A stretch of DNA of 64,000 nucleotides from contig CAJQUW010014418.1 in assembly GCA_907163375.1 (NCBI GenBank), forward strand, positions 62,001 to 126,000. Reading direction: 5' to 3'. A program made the translations under genes and the position numbers. Positions 18,037 to 32,000 of the stretch are shown piece after piece; within the stretch, counting starts at the first letter, position 1, and the number at the start of each line of letters is the position of its first letter. The DNA is from Prostheceraeus crozeri. Its lineage: Eukaryota; Platyhelminthes; Polycladida; Euryleptidae. The notes under the pieces were generated by a model. That model did not search any database. It saw nothing but the letters and a program-made list of their open reading frames with translations, and had not been told where the DNA came from.

Positions 18037-20166
18037 ATCAGATGACTCCAAAAACCGGGTTTCCGTAGGAAACCAAGGCAGATTTTTCGATTGCCGCACT
18101 CACCTAAGTTGTCATAGTGAGTGGAGATCCAGGAGATGGCCTGGATATCAGGCCATTGTAGTAGGCCTAAACTTTAAAGGCATGTATCCCTGCTTGTAGG
18201 AATCGGATAGACTTCATTCAACGTCTGTTCGAGAGGTTATGATTCAAGTCAAGTCATAGACTACTTATAAACTTTTTATAAGTAGTGCAAAACTACCGAA
18301 AAATTTAAATTCGTTGTTTTTGGAGGCTTTCTGGGGTTTTTGAGCCTGCTGAAGTCAACCAAGGCATTTGTAAGTGTGTATGAGCGTTCTGATTGGACGA
18401 GCGAGGATTCCTACCTCATCAAACATCCACTATAAAGAAGAGAGTTAACTTTCATGGTCACATTTACCTTTAGCAAGTGTCGGTGGCTCTGCTATCAGGC
18501 CAATTCCAAACCACTCAAAAGGTGCATGGCAAGGAGAACTTCGGTATAATAATGTCCTGTCGATGGGCGATCTTTCGAGACGGCGGTGAGACCCGCAGTG
18601 ATAAGTGCCGCATGGGGTTGAAACTTCCTTAATCCGACTTTCCAACGGTCGTTGTGGCTTCTATTCCTCTACGTAGCGCTTTGAACGTCAGGGCGACACT
18701 TAGGTATCTGTCACAGGTTTCCTTATAAATTCTCCATTGCACCGAGTGAGTCAAACATCTGACTTCTTATCGAGTCAAGGTATGACGTGTTCCAAAAGAA
18801 GGGACAGACTAAGTCTAAGGTTGCTCAAGTCAAAGGTTTCTAATTCTTAAGTCTCAATATGACCGTCAGGGTTACCATCTGTCGAAGGTAACCTATCTCT
18901 ATTGCACTGAGTGGAGAATCCGTTCTTTTAAGTTCTGTCTCACGGAGGGATGATCAAACGGGGGACCACCACATGCAACACATGCTTCTCTCTTCTGTAG
19001 CAAGCAATCTCTTATCATGAAACGTTGTTGATAGGAATCCCTATGTTATCCACACTTCAACAGGATAGGAATGTTTTATAAAATCAAATAAAGGATGGTG
19101 AAAACTAACAAGCATGATAGAGTCAACATGAAAGACTCATTCATTGGATAGAAAAAAAAGTTCAGTATTGAAAAGTAAAAATCAGTTGTGTAGTGCAAGA
19201 ACATCCAGTGACAGATGATCATGAAACTTCCTTAATCCGACTTTCCAACGGTCGTTGTAGCGTTTCATGTTTGTGAAACGCAACGTTGACTTTCATAAAT
19301 TCTAAACGTATAGTTGTCCGTCTAAACAATTGTTGGTAGAGCAGAAAAGTTAAAGTGTTGTCATGTTTTTCAATGTGTTTTATAAAAGTATTAAGTGTTG
19401 TCATCAGTTTAAATGATTTTTATAAGAGTAGATGTCAAGTGAAATGATTTTTATAAAAGTCTAAACGCAAGCGTTGAAATACGTTTTGCAAGAAGTTAAA
19501 AACATTGACATGATTGTGTGAAAGTAGAGACTTAGCGAACGTTGAAAACAGTTTTATGAGAGCAGTATGAGCAAAATGTTTCTGCAGTCAATGTTGTCAA
19601 TGTGCATCCATCTGGACAGCACTAGAAAGTTTTAGAAGGTTTTACTGCACTGTGTAGATTATTTTGTTTCACAGTGTTAAAAGGTTTTATAGTGAGTACT
19701 ACAGTGTTGAATGTTTTATAAAACCAGGCAAAGTCTTGTCACAAACGTTGAGTGTGTGAGAGAATCTAGGGCTAGCAATAAGTTCCATGACATTTCTAAG
19801 TCCATCACATTGGTCATACAACACATCACAAGTTCTAAAGCTCATCATCTGAAGGATAGGGCTCTCTACGAGCGGATTTAGGGATTTAGGGTTTTATATA
19901 ACACAAGTGAATGTTAACCGTTAGATGATACATGAAGTCTATCACGTTGGTCATAATGTACATATGAGACAAATTATCAAGTCTTACCAGTTATTGAAAT
20001 GAAAGATAGAGTATATTTCGCTACTGACAAAATATATGAATGAACAAGAGTAATAAAACCGAAGTTAGATTTCACTGAGTCATCAACACTTGTAAAGGTG
20101 TACAAGTCATATTAAGCATATTCAACTGAGTGTCCATTCTTGACGCCCATCATCATTTGAAATGAT

Positions 20167-20463
20167 TTGAAGATGAAAAGTTGCATTCGTTTCCCAACTT
20201 CATGGTTTGTAGCAAGAGACCTTGGCTATTCGTTGAAACCTATAGAAAGTGTTACAAATGTAAATGAAAATATTAAACCTGGGGCTTTAGTTGAAAGACT
20301 AATGGGTCTAGATGAGTATGCTATGAATCATCATTTGGATCGAAGTTGGATAGAGAATTTTTCCATGCTGCAATGCAATGATAGTGAAAATAAGAGGATG
20401 AGATTGATGCTTTCTCTCGCCAGGTCAGAGTACTTTAGCCATCTGCCACAGGCTACTTTATAA
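20167..20463 (+). CDS. hypothetical 98-codon frame in the giant palindrome, left copy
   Basis: The longest open frame in the arm. The product has a fairly natural composition (MKMKSCIRFPTSWFVARDLG at the start) but no motif I recognise. The mirror copy at 31209-31505 differs by one conservative substitution (Arg/Lys), which is expected from arm identity alone and so gives no evidence of selection. It may be a chance frame. Confidence 0.2.
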   Translation: MKMKSCIRFPTSWFVARDLGYSLKPIESVTNVNENIKPGALVERLMGLDEYAMNHHLDRSWIENFSMLQCNDSENKRMRLMLSLARSEYFSHLPQATL

Positions 20464-22375
20464 AATCTCCATTGCACTAAAGGTTGGTGTCTCAGGATAT
20501 TTCCTATCAAACCCCTCTACAACCTGTGGGTGCTGCTGTCAGGCCTCTTATTCCCTCTGCTATCAGGGGTGGTGTTACTTTATCCATCCTCTGCTAAGAG
20601 ATACTTTGACATCAAATCACTCTAGGTTTTGTGTCTCTGCTAATAGGTGAAATCTTGGCTGAGTTTCCACCCTCTGATATCAGAGGGTCTGCTATCAAAT
20701 CACTTTATCCATTCTCTGCCAACAGAAGTGGCTTGCTATCAAGTCATTCTCACGTCTTGCCTACACTCAAAGTGTGCATGGTAAAGAGATGTTCGGTGTA
20801 ATACTTCCTATCGACGGGCGTCCCTTTTGGGTGGCGATGGAATACGCAGCGAAGAATACCGCATGGGATATTCGGCAATTGTAATCCTTGTTAGAACCTC
20901 TCTGCGTCATGTTTGCAGGAGGTTGCCTTATCGTCTCGACGAAGTGCTCTGACCGCCAGGGTAACATTTAGCCATCTGTTGAAGTTTACTTTAAAACACC
21001 TCCATTGCACTGAGTGTTAAAAACGTTGACAACCCAAGTTGATGAGAATGACTCAAGAGTTCTTTTAAGAACTGTCTCTATCACGAAGACGAAATGATGA
21101 ATGGAATGAAAGGGAGATCACTCACGTACCAAATACGAACATGAAACACTTCTCTCTTATTCAGTATGCAAGCTCTTCAAACCTCATACTCAGTCACATA
21201 ACGACTAGAAAACGTTCATAACTGCAATGTGTATCGTAGGCTTCATGAAAGATGCTTACTGGAGTAAAATGTATAAGGATGTTTCACTTCCGAACGTTGC
21301 TTGTCTTGTATTAAGACTTAAGATAGGAAAATGTCCCTACATCCGTACCGCAGTGTTTATCAGTACCGCACTGTATCTCATAGGGTTTATGAAACAAAAA
21401 GTCCTGTAGTGTTCTGCTTCCTCACACATTACGAATGCATGAGTTTAGAATGTTCTGATGTGAAAACAGTGTTCACCACAGCACTAGGAGTTTTATCAAA
21501 AAGGTTTTGCTGCACTGTGTAGATTGTTTCACAGTGTTAAAAGGTCTTATAGTAAGTACTACAGTGGTGAATGCTCTACAAACTAGGTAAAGTCTTGTCA
21601 CAAACGTTGAGTGTGTGAGGGTTAGCTATTGGTTCCATGACATTTAATCACGTGGGTCATAGCACAAGTCCTAAAGTCCATAATCCAAGGGTAGGGTCAT
21701 CTACGGTTGGATTTAGGGATCTAGGGTTTTATATAACACAAATGGACCGTGAAACATGAAGTCTATCACGTTGTTCATATGAGATGCATTATCAAGTGCT
21801 GCTAGTCATCGAAGTGAAAACCCAAGTCATCATGAATTGAACATGAAACCTATGAGATGGATAAGAATAATTGTTGATGTATGCATAATTTCATGACAGC
21901 AGAGTTTCAATCGTCTACAAGTCACAGGGATGAATGTGTATTTAGAGCTAACCAAACGCTGTTTTTAAAGTGACATACAATTTGCGACTAGCACTTGGTC
22001 TATCGGGTTTATCATTTGTGAATGACCAAGTGAGATTTACATGACATCGAATTGGGAAATGTAAACCAAGCGTCATACGAAAGTGTATAAAATAAATATT
22101 TTGTAAACGAACGTTTTTGGATGTGTTACACACCTTTGCTGTGCCTGAAGTTTTACAATGTCAAGTTCATTCTTGAAAACGTAAACGACATGGATACATT
22201 CCTAAAGTCCATAATCCAAGGATGGGGCTATCTACGGTTGGATTTAGGGATTTAGGGTTTTAGGGTTTTATATAACACAAGTGAATGTTAGCCGTGAAAC
22301 ATAAAGTCTGTTACTCTTGGTCATAATGTACATATGAGACAAATTATCAAGTCTGAAATGAAAGATGAAGTATAA

Positions 22376-22830
22376 AGTATAAAATGAAGTTAGAATCATT
22401 TCACTGTTTGTAAAGTTAGAAATAAAGTTGTTGTTTGTAATGTTAGGAATAAAGTTAGAATCATTTCAGTGTTTGTAATGTTAGGAATAATGTCTGATTC
22501 ATTTCACTGTTTGTAAAGTTAGAAATAAAGTTGATGATTGTAAGCTTGAATTAATGTTAGAATCATTTCAGTGTTTGTGTGATAGGTAAAATATAATACA
22601 AAGTCACAAGTATTTCACTGTTTGTAAGATAAGTGAACAATCAACTAAGGTCATAACCTTTCGCTGTTTGTAAGATAGGTGAAGTATAAAATAATGCCAC
22701 AATCATTTCAGAGTTTGCAAAATTGGAAATAAAGTTGTTGTTTGTAATGTTAGGAATAAAGTTAGAATCATTTCAGACTTTGCAAGATAGGTAAAGTAAA
22801 AGATAAAGTTAGAAATAAAGTTGATTGTTC
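22376..22830 (+). repeat. tandem repeat, ~60-70 bp units
   Basis: Several diverged units combine AATCATTTCASTGTTTGTAA with GTTAGRAATAAAGTT. The array is mirrored at about 28917-29300. Confidence 0.75.
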
Positions 22831-25673
22831 TGTAAACGGATGTTTTTAGATGTATGGATATGTTATGCATCTTTGCTGTGAATGAAGTCAACAATACAAT
22901 GTCAAGTACATTCTTGAACACGTCAATGACATGGATACATTCCTAAAGTCCATAATCTAAGGGTAGGGCTATCTACTGTTGGATTTAGGGATTTAGGGTT
23001 TTATATAACATAAGTTGATGTTAACCGTTAGTGTATAGTACATTTATTAACTTAACCATTTGCGAATGATATAGCTAAATTGCTAAGGTTCATAATCTAA
23101 GGGTAGGGTTGTCTACGGTTGGATTTAGGGATTTAGGGTTTCATATAACACAAATTGACGATCTCTTTTAGTGTAGAATACATGCAACACATGATGTATA
23201 TGCTCGCTTTATAAAATGACTTTGAATGTAAGACTTAATTTCATGGTGAAAAGACAGGTTTCATATCGTTGATAAGGGATAGTTACATATTCATTATGTT
23301 ATACACTTTACATTTGATGCAGTCAGCTGAAATGCGACTGATACATGTTCAATAGAAGAGTTGAGTACATTGTATGCATTCCGGTGATTGGAATAGTAAG
23401 TGTGTAAAGAGTTGATTAGGAAAATATATAATAGTCAACGTATGAAAGTTTCTTGTTATGCAAGCTAGGAACATGCAAACATCATTCACTAGTTAGTGTT
23501 GTGCTTTAACATCCATGTTTTGTACAAGGTAGGTAGGATTCGTCGGATTTGTTATGACGAATGGTTGGATAAATTCATTAAGCTTTGAGTAACACAAACC
23601 AAGTATTAAAACGAAAAGCATAAGTGATAAAAAGTTTGTGACATGAAAAACTTAAGTATATAATGCTAAACATCAGGTGATGATGATGGATAGAAATAAG
23701 TGATGTAATTAATGTCTTGTCTCACATTAGTTTACTTGTACGTTTGCTGTAATTGTCATGGTGATAGAACTGTAAATCTCATCAGTATGACTTTTACAGT
23801 GTGAAGCATCTTGGGACTCTAGCTAGACAATGACCAAAGAGTAAATAAAACGTAAGTGAAATACAGGGTCATACAGAGGTTTAGGATTCTACGACGTTTG
23901 TGGTGTTGATATGAATGTTGTTCAACAGATTGGAAGCGTTAAATGATCTGCTGATATATTTTACAGTAAACAAGAAAATCAGTAAGAGGAGTGATAGGAA
24001 AACGTCTTCACAAATGCAGACAAGTGGAAACTCTACCAAATGACTACATGCACGGATTTTATCATCCATCATCAAAGTGAATTTAGTTCAACAAGTTACA
24101 TGAATGTTAAAAGTCGTGTGCTGACAGAGACATAGGTTTACTAAATTATACAGCTAAACTCCTAAATCACTAAAACCATAGGATAGGTATCCCTGTGTTA
24201 AGACTTAGGGATTTACCGTCTTAGAAGTGCAAGTTACATTGACAAATCACTAAGTCCATAGCATAGTCAGCCCTATAACAAGACTTAGCGTTTTATATGA
24301 TCCATGTTAGCAATGTCTGTTCGTGTAGAATGTGACTGAATGAATTTAGTCAGATAATGTGTCATCAACTTTATTCACTTAGTTATATGATGGAGAAAGT
24401 GTGAGATAGAAGTGAAAGTGATCTCATAAAGTTTAGAACACATAGTAGTAGCATTGTAGGAATAAGTAAAGTGAAAAGTTATGTCGCATGAAATGAGTGA
24501 TGCAAGATTAGCTCGCATTGAAATGAATTGGTAGTGTAATAAACAGGCTATGTGGGATTCAGCATATGTTTGAAGACAAGCCCTGTTAAAAGGTTTTCAG
24601 ATGATGTGAATTTTATCACGTCATGTTCATGGATGTAGCAGAATGAATGTCTCTACTGGTTGAGTGTATAAGATAGAACACATAACATAGTTGCTGTATG
24701 TAAACTAGAGGTTCATATTCGACGAAAGCAAAGATTGAGATTGCAAAGTTTGATGAATAGGTAGTGTACTAAACTGCTTGAATCAGTGACATAGTTAGAA
24801 TAAACAACAGTACCATTTCGAGATATAATCACACAGCATTAGGACTGTTGGTTTATGAACGTAATTCATGTAAAAGTTATATAGAAGTAACTTGTTGATG
24901 GAGACAAGGCACTATGTGTGCGAAAGTAGGAATAGCATGTAATGACTGGAGTATGGGTTGTGCCAACTGTACATGAAAAGCTATTTCCAAAAGGAACTAA
25001 GTGACACGAATATATGAAGAGTTAAGTAAATGCAAGCCTTTCATATTGATGAGTATGTGATAGAAGAATAACTGATGACATGATTGTGGGAATCAGGACA
25101 AGTTTTAAGTCAGCTACTGCTAAAGGTTTTATGATAGTATTTGATATCGAAGATTTAATGTAATGCATCATGTCTACAGATTCAATGTGTAATAGAATAA
25201 ATGTCGTTGCAGGTTTTGAGTGTATAGGATAGAACACATGAAATAGTTGTTATACGTAAGTGCAAGTTAAAGTATCACAGTTGATTTACATCTGAAAGCT
25301 TATGTAAGTAAGACTTGATCATTGATAGACTTCACATTGTATGTTATGTTGAATGAATAGTTGAATTGATATTCATAAATGGAAGGTTGATATATCGAGA
25401 AACAGTGTTAAGTCTCGGTGTATATGTCGCAGATGTTTTCATAATGCGCATGAAGCAACATACTTATCAATCTGGTCAGTTGGACTTTGCCATCTAATAT
25501 TTTTTCTTTATATTCTCTTTCTCTCTGTATGCCGGTGTCTGTTATTTTCTTCTTGCACAAGGTTGGTTGTTAGGTAGGGCTTGTAGTTGTTAGGGAATGG
25601 GTAGTGCAATATGGGATGCACATTGGGAAGAATAAGTTGAGTGTATGTATTAGAATCAATCTGGTCAGTAGGG

Positions 25674-25858
25674 TAGTTCTCCCTTTACTTTTTTCTTTAC
25701 ATTCTCTTTCTCTGTCTGCCTGTGTGTGTGTTTTCTTCTTTGTATCTGGTTGGGTAGGTGTTATGACTTTCTAACTTGGGTTCTTTTTATATTTGAAGGA
25801 ATGTGTTGATAGAGCATGATAGTAGGAAAATCTCATGGACAGTATTTCTGTATATTGC
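25674..25858 (+). repeat. left-arm-only segment, diverged duplicate of the preceding ~180 bp
   Basis: TTTTCTTTACATTCTCTTTC, TGTGTTTTCTTCTT and GGTTGGGTAGG echo 25500-25590, and ATCTGGTCAGT occurs before both. It looks like a tandem duplication gained by the left arm or lost from the right arm. Confidence 0.6.
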
Positions 25859-25892
25859 AAAAGGTCTAGCATCATGGCTAGTAAGGTAGCAG

Positions 25893-26030
25893 CTCCTTGC
25901 GTACAAATTCCGTGTATGTGTGTGAGTGCGTGTATGCGTGCATGAGCGTGTTAGAATAAAATGCCGACTTGTATGTACATTAAACTAATGAACACCATAC
26001 TAAATGAGAAGAAGCAAATGACATCATTTG
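25893..26030. other. central spacer of the giant palindrome
   Basis: The only stretch of the element without an inverted partner. It is TG/CG-rich at first (GTGTATGTGTGTGAGTGCGT) and AT-rich later. It would form the loop of an 8-kb hairpin. Confidence 0.75.
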
Positions 26031-29000
26031 GCTGCTACCTTACTAGCCATGATGCTAGACCTTCCCTACTGACCAAATTGATTCTAATACATACACTCAA
26101 CTTATTCTTCCCAATGTGCATCCCATATTGCACTACCCATTCCCAAACAACTACAAGCCCTACCTAACAACCAACCTTGTGCAAGAAGAAAATAACAGAC
26201 ACCGGCATACAGAGAGAAAGAGAATATAAAGAAAAAATATTAGATGGCAAAGTCCAACTGACCAGATTGATAAGTATGTTGCTTCATGCGCATTATGAAA
26301 ACATCTGCGACATATACACCGAGACTTAACACTGTTTCTCGATATATCAACCTTCCATTTATGAATATCAATTCAACTATTCATTCAACATAACATACAA
26401 TGTGAAGTCTATCAATGATCAAGTCTTACTTACATAAGCTTTCAGATGTAAATCAACTGTGATACTTTAACTTGCACTTACATATAACAACTATTTCATG
26501 TGTTCTATCCTATACACTCAAAACCTGCAACGACATTTATTCTATTACACATTGAATCTGTAGACATGATGCATTACATTAAATCTTCGATATCAAATAC
26601 TATCATAAAACCTTTAGCAGTAGCTGACTTAAAACTTGTCCTGATTCCCACAATCATGTCATCAGTTATTCTTCTATCACATACTCATCAATATGAAAGG
26701 CTTGCATTTACTTAACTCTTCATATATTCGTGTCACTTAGTTCCTTTTGGAAATAGCTTTTCATGTACAGTTGGCACAACCCATACTCCAGTCATTACAT
26801 GCTATTCCTACGTTCGCACACATAGTGCCTTGTCTCCATCAACAAGTTACTTCTATATAACTTTTACATGAATTACGTTCATAAACCAACAGTCCTAATG
26901 CTGTGTGATTATATCTCGAAATGGTACTGTTGTTTATTCTAACTATGTCACTGATTCAAGCAGTTTAGTACACTACCTATTCATCAAACTTTGCAATCTC
27001 AATCTTTGCTTTCGTCGAATATGAACCTCTAGTTTACATACAGCAACTATGTTATGTGTTCTATCTTATACACTCAACCAGTAGAGACATTCATTCTGCT
27101 ACATCCATGAACATGACGTGATAAAATTCACATCATCTCAAAACCTTTTAACAGGGGTTGTCTTCAAACATATGCTGAATCCCACATAGCCTGTTTGTTA
27201 CACTACCAATTCATTTCAATGCGAGCTAATCTTGCATCACTCATTTCATGCGACATAACTTTTCACTTTACTTATTCCTACAATGCTACTACTATGTGTT
27301 CTAAACTTTATGAGATCACTTTCACTTCTATCTCACACTTTCTCCATCATATAACTAAGTGAATAAAGTTGATGACACATTATCTGACTAAACTCATTCA
27401 GTCACATTCTACACGAACAGACATTGCTAACATGGATCATATAAAACGCTAAGTCTTGTTATAGGGTTGACTATGCTATGGACTTAGTGATTTGTCAATG
27501 TAACTTGCACTTCTAAGACGGTAAATCCCTAAGTCTTAACACAGGGATACCTATCCTATGGTTTTAGTGATTTAGGAGTTTAGCTGTATAATTTAGTAAA
27601 CCTATGTCTCTGTCAGCACACGACTTTTAACATTCATGTAACTTGTTGAACTAAATTCACTTTGATGATGGATGATAAAATCCGTGCATGTAGTCATTTG
27701 GTAGAGTTTCCACTTGTCTGCATTTGTGAAGACGTTTTCCTATCACTCCTCTTACTGATTTTCTTGTTTACTGTAAAATATATCAGCAGATCATTTAACG
27801 CTTCCAATCTGTTGAACAACATTCATATCAACACCACAAACGTCGTAGAATCCTAAACCTCTGTATGACCCTGTATTTCACTTACGTTTTATTTACTCTT
27901 TGGTCATTGTCTAGCTAGAGTCCCAAGATGCTTCACACTGTAAAAGTCATACTGATGAGATTTACAGTTCTATCACCATGACAATTACAGCAAACGTACA
28001 AGTAAACACATGCGAGACAAGACATTAATTACATCACTTATTTCTATCCATCATCATCACCTGATGTTTAGCATTATATACTTAAGTTTTTCATGTCACA
28101 AACTTTTTATCACTTATGCTTTTCGTTTTAATACTTGGTTTGTGTTACTCAAAGCTTAATGAATTTATCCAACCATTCGTCATAACACATCCGACGAATC
28201 CTACCTACCTTGTACAAAACATGGATGTTAAAGCACAACACTAACTAGTGAATGATGTTTGCATGTTCCTAGCTTGCATAACAAGAAACTTTCATACGTT
28301 GACTATTATATATTTTCCTAATCAACTCTTTACACACTTACTATTCCAATCACCGGAATGCATACAATGTACTCAACTCTTCTATTGAACATGTATCAGT
28401 CACATTTCAGCTAACTGCATCAAATGTAAAGTGTATAACATAATGAATATGTAACTATCCCTTATCAACGATATGAAACCTGTCTTTTCACCATGAAATT
28501 AAGTCTTACATTCAAAGTCATTTTATAAAGCGAACATATACATCATGTGTTGCATGTATTCTACACTAAAAGAGATCGTCAATTTGTGTTATATGAAACC
28601 CTAAATCCCTAAATCCAAACGTAGACAACCCTACCCCTTAGATTATGAACCTTAGCAATTTAGCTATATCATTCGCAAATGGTTAAGTTAATAAATGTGC
28701 TATACACTAACGGTTAACATCAACTTATGTTATATAAAACCCTAAATCCCTAAATCCAACGGTAGATAGCCCTACCCTTAGATTATGGACTTTAGGAATG
28801 TATCCATGTCATTGACGTGTTCAAGAATGTACTTGACATTGTATTGTTGACTTCATTCACAGCAAAGATGCATAACATATCCATACATCTAAAAACATCC
28901 GTTTACAGAACAATCAACTTTATTTCTAACTTTATCTTTTACTTTACCTATCTTGCAAACTCTGAAATGATTCTAGCACTATTTTATACGTCACCTATCT

Positions 29001-32000
29001 TACAAACAGCGAAAGGTTATGACCTTAGTTGATTCTTCACTTATCTTACAAACAGTGAAATGCTTGTGACTTTGTGTTATACTTTACCTATCACACAAAC
29101 ACTGAAATGATTCTAACATTAATTCAAACTTACAATCATCAACTTTATTTCTAACTTTACAAACAGTGAAATGAATCAGACATTATTCCTAACATTACAA
29201 ACACTGAAATGATTCTAACTTTATTCCTAACATTACAAACAACAACTTTATTTCTAACTTTACAAACAGTGAAATGATTCTAACTTCATTTTATACTTTA
29301 TACTTCATCTTTCATTTCAGACTTGATAATTTGTCTCATATGTACATTATGACCAAGAGTAACAGACTTTATGTTTCACGGCTAACATTCACTTGTGTTA
29401 TATAAAACCCTAAAACCCTAAATCCCTAAATCCAACCGTAGATAGCCCCATCCTTGGATTATGGACTTTAGGAATGTATCCATGTCGTTGACGTTTTCAA
29501 GAATGAACTTGACATTGTAAAACTTCAGGCACAGCAAAGGTGTGTAACACATCCAAAAACGTTCGTTTACAAAATATTTATTCTATACACTTTCGTATGA
29601 CGCTTGGTTTACATTTCCCAATTCGATGTCATGTAAATCTCACTTGGTCATTCACAAATGATAAACCCGATAGACTAAGTGCTAGTCGCAAATTGTATGT
29701 CACTTTAAAAACAGCGTTTGGTTAGCTCTAAATACACATTCATCCCTGTGACTTGTAGACGATTGAAACTCTGCTGTCATGAAATTATGCATACATCAAC
29801 AATTATTCTTATCCATCTCATAGGTTTCATGTTCAATTCATGATGACTTGGGTTTTCACTTCGATGACTAGCAGCACTTGATAATGCATCTCATATGAAC
29901 AACGTGATAGACTTCATGTTTCACGGTCCATTTGTGTTATATAAACCCTAGATCCCTAAATCCAACCGTAGATGACCCTACCCTTGGATTATGGTCTTTA
30001 GGACTTGTGCTATGACCCACGTGATTAAATGTCATGGAACCAATGGCTAACCCTCACACACTCAACGTTTGTGACAAGACTTTACCTAGTTTGTAGAGCA
30101 TTCACCACTGTAGTACTTACTATAAGACCTTTTAACACTGTGAAACAATCTACACAGTGCAGCAAAACCTTTTTGATAAAACTCCTAGTGCTGTGGTGAA
30201 CACTGTTTTCACATCAGAACATTCTAAACTCATACATTTGTAATGTGTGAGGAAGCAGAACACTACAGGACTTTTTGTTTCATAAACCCTATGAGATACA
30301 GTGCGGTACTGATAAACACTGCGGTAAGGATGTGGGGACATTTTCCTATCTTAAGTCTTAATACAAGACAAGCAACGTTCGGAAGTGAAACATCCCTATA
30401 CATTTTACTCCAGTAAGCATCTTTCATGAAACCTACGATACACATTGCAGTTATGAACGTTTTCCAGTCGTTATGTGACTGAGTATGAGGTTTGAAGAGC
30501 TTGCATACTGAATAAGAGAGAAGTGTTTCATGTTCGTATTTGGTACGTGAGTGATCTCCCTTTCATTCCATTCATCATTTCGTCTTCGTGATAGAGACAG
30601 TTCTTAAAAGAACTCTTGAGTCATTCTCATCAACTTGGGTTGTCAACGTTTTTAACACTCAGTGCAATGGAGGTGTTTTAAAGTAAACTTCAACAGATGG
30701 CTAAATGTTACCCTGGCGGTCAGAGCACTACGTCGAGACGATAAGGCAACCTCCTGCAAACATGACGCAGAGAGGTTCTAACAAGGATTACAATTGCCGA
30801 ATATCCCATGCGGTATTCTTCGCTGCGTATTCCATCGCCACCCAAAAGGGACGCCCGTCGATAGGAAGTATTACACCGAACATCTCTTTACCATGCACAC
30901 TTTGAGTGTAGGCAAGACGTGAGAATGACTTGATAGCAAGCCACTTCTGTTGGCAGAGAATGGATAAAGTGATTTGATAGCAGACCCTCTGATATCAGAG
31001 GGTGGAAACTCAGCCAAGATTTCACCTATTAGCAGAGACACAAAACCTAGAGTGATTTGATGTCAAAGTATCTCTTAGCAGAGGATGGATAAAGTAACAC
31101 CACCCCTGATAGCAGAGGGAATAAGAGGCCTGACAGCAGCACCCACAGGTTGTAGAGGGGTTTGATAGGAAATATCCTGAGACACCAACCTTTAGTGCAA
31201 TGGAGATTTTATAAAGTAGCCTGTGGCAGATGGCTAAAGTACTCTGACCTGGCGAGAGAAAGCATCAATTTCATCCTCTTATTTTCACTATCATTGCATT
31301 GCAGCATGGAAAAATTCTCTATCCAACTTCGATCCAAATGATGATTCATAGCATACTCATCTAGACCCATTAGTCTTTCAACTAAAGCCCCAGGTTTAAT
31401 ATTTTCATTTACATTTGTAACACTTTCTATAGGTTTCAACGAATAGCCAAGGTCTCTTGCTACAAACCATGAAGTTGGGAAACGAATGCAACTTTTCATC
31501 TTCAAATCATTTCAAATGATGATGGGCGTCAAGAATGGACACTCAGTTGAATATGCTTAATATGACTTGTACACCTTTACAAGTGTTGATGACTCAGTGA
31601 AATCTAACTTCGGTTTTATTACTCTTGTTCATTCATATATTTTGTCAGTAGCGAAATATACTCTATCTTTCATTTCAATAACTGGTAAGACTTGATAATT
31701 TGTCTCATATGTACATTATGACCAACGTGATAGACTTCATGTATCATCTAACGGTTAACATTCACTTGTGTTATATAAAACCCTAAATCCCTAAATCCGA
31801 TCGTAGAGAGCCCTATCCTTCAGATGATGAGCTTTAGGACTTGTGATGTGTTGCATGACCAATGTGATGGACTTAGGAATGTCATGGAACTTATTGCTAG
31901 CCCTAGATTCTCTCACACACTCAACGTTTGTGACAAGACTTTGCCTGGTTTTATAAAACATTCAACACTGTAGTACTCACTATACAACCTTTTAACACTG

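Larger units (their letters stand above)
17526..25892 (+). repeat. left arm of the giant palindrome
   Basis: Within the arm there are older internal duplications. A ~36-bp block (CTTCCTTAATCCGACTTTCC) occurs at 18622 and 19225. A block ending TCTCCATTGCACTGAGT or similar recurs at about 18725, 18895, 20465 and 20995. A segment with CACAGTGTTAAAAGG and TCACAAACGTTGAGTGTGTG occurs near 19675 and 21530. The block GGATTTAGGGATTTAGGGTT plus TTATATAACAC occurs five times (about 19876, 21710, 22241, 22981, 23121). The arm is thus a chain of diverged modules. Confidence 0.8.

Noticed and set aside
22376-22830. CRISPR-like spaced repeats
   Set aside because: Units are diverged tandem repeats without constant repeat and unique spacers, in a eukaryotic context.
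19876-23150. TTTAGGG words as interstitial telomeric repeats
   Set aside because: Only two TTTAGGG words per module, always inside a longer conserved block; not a telomeric array.
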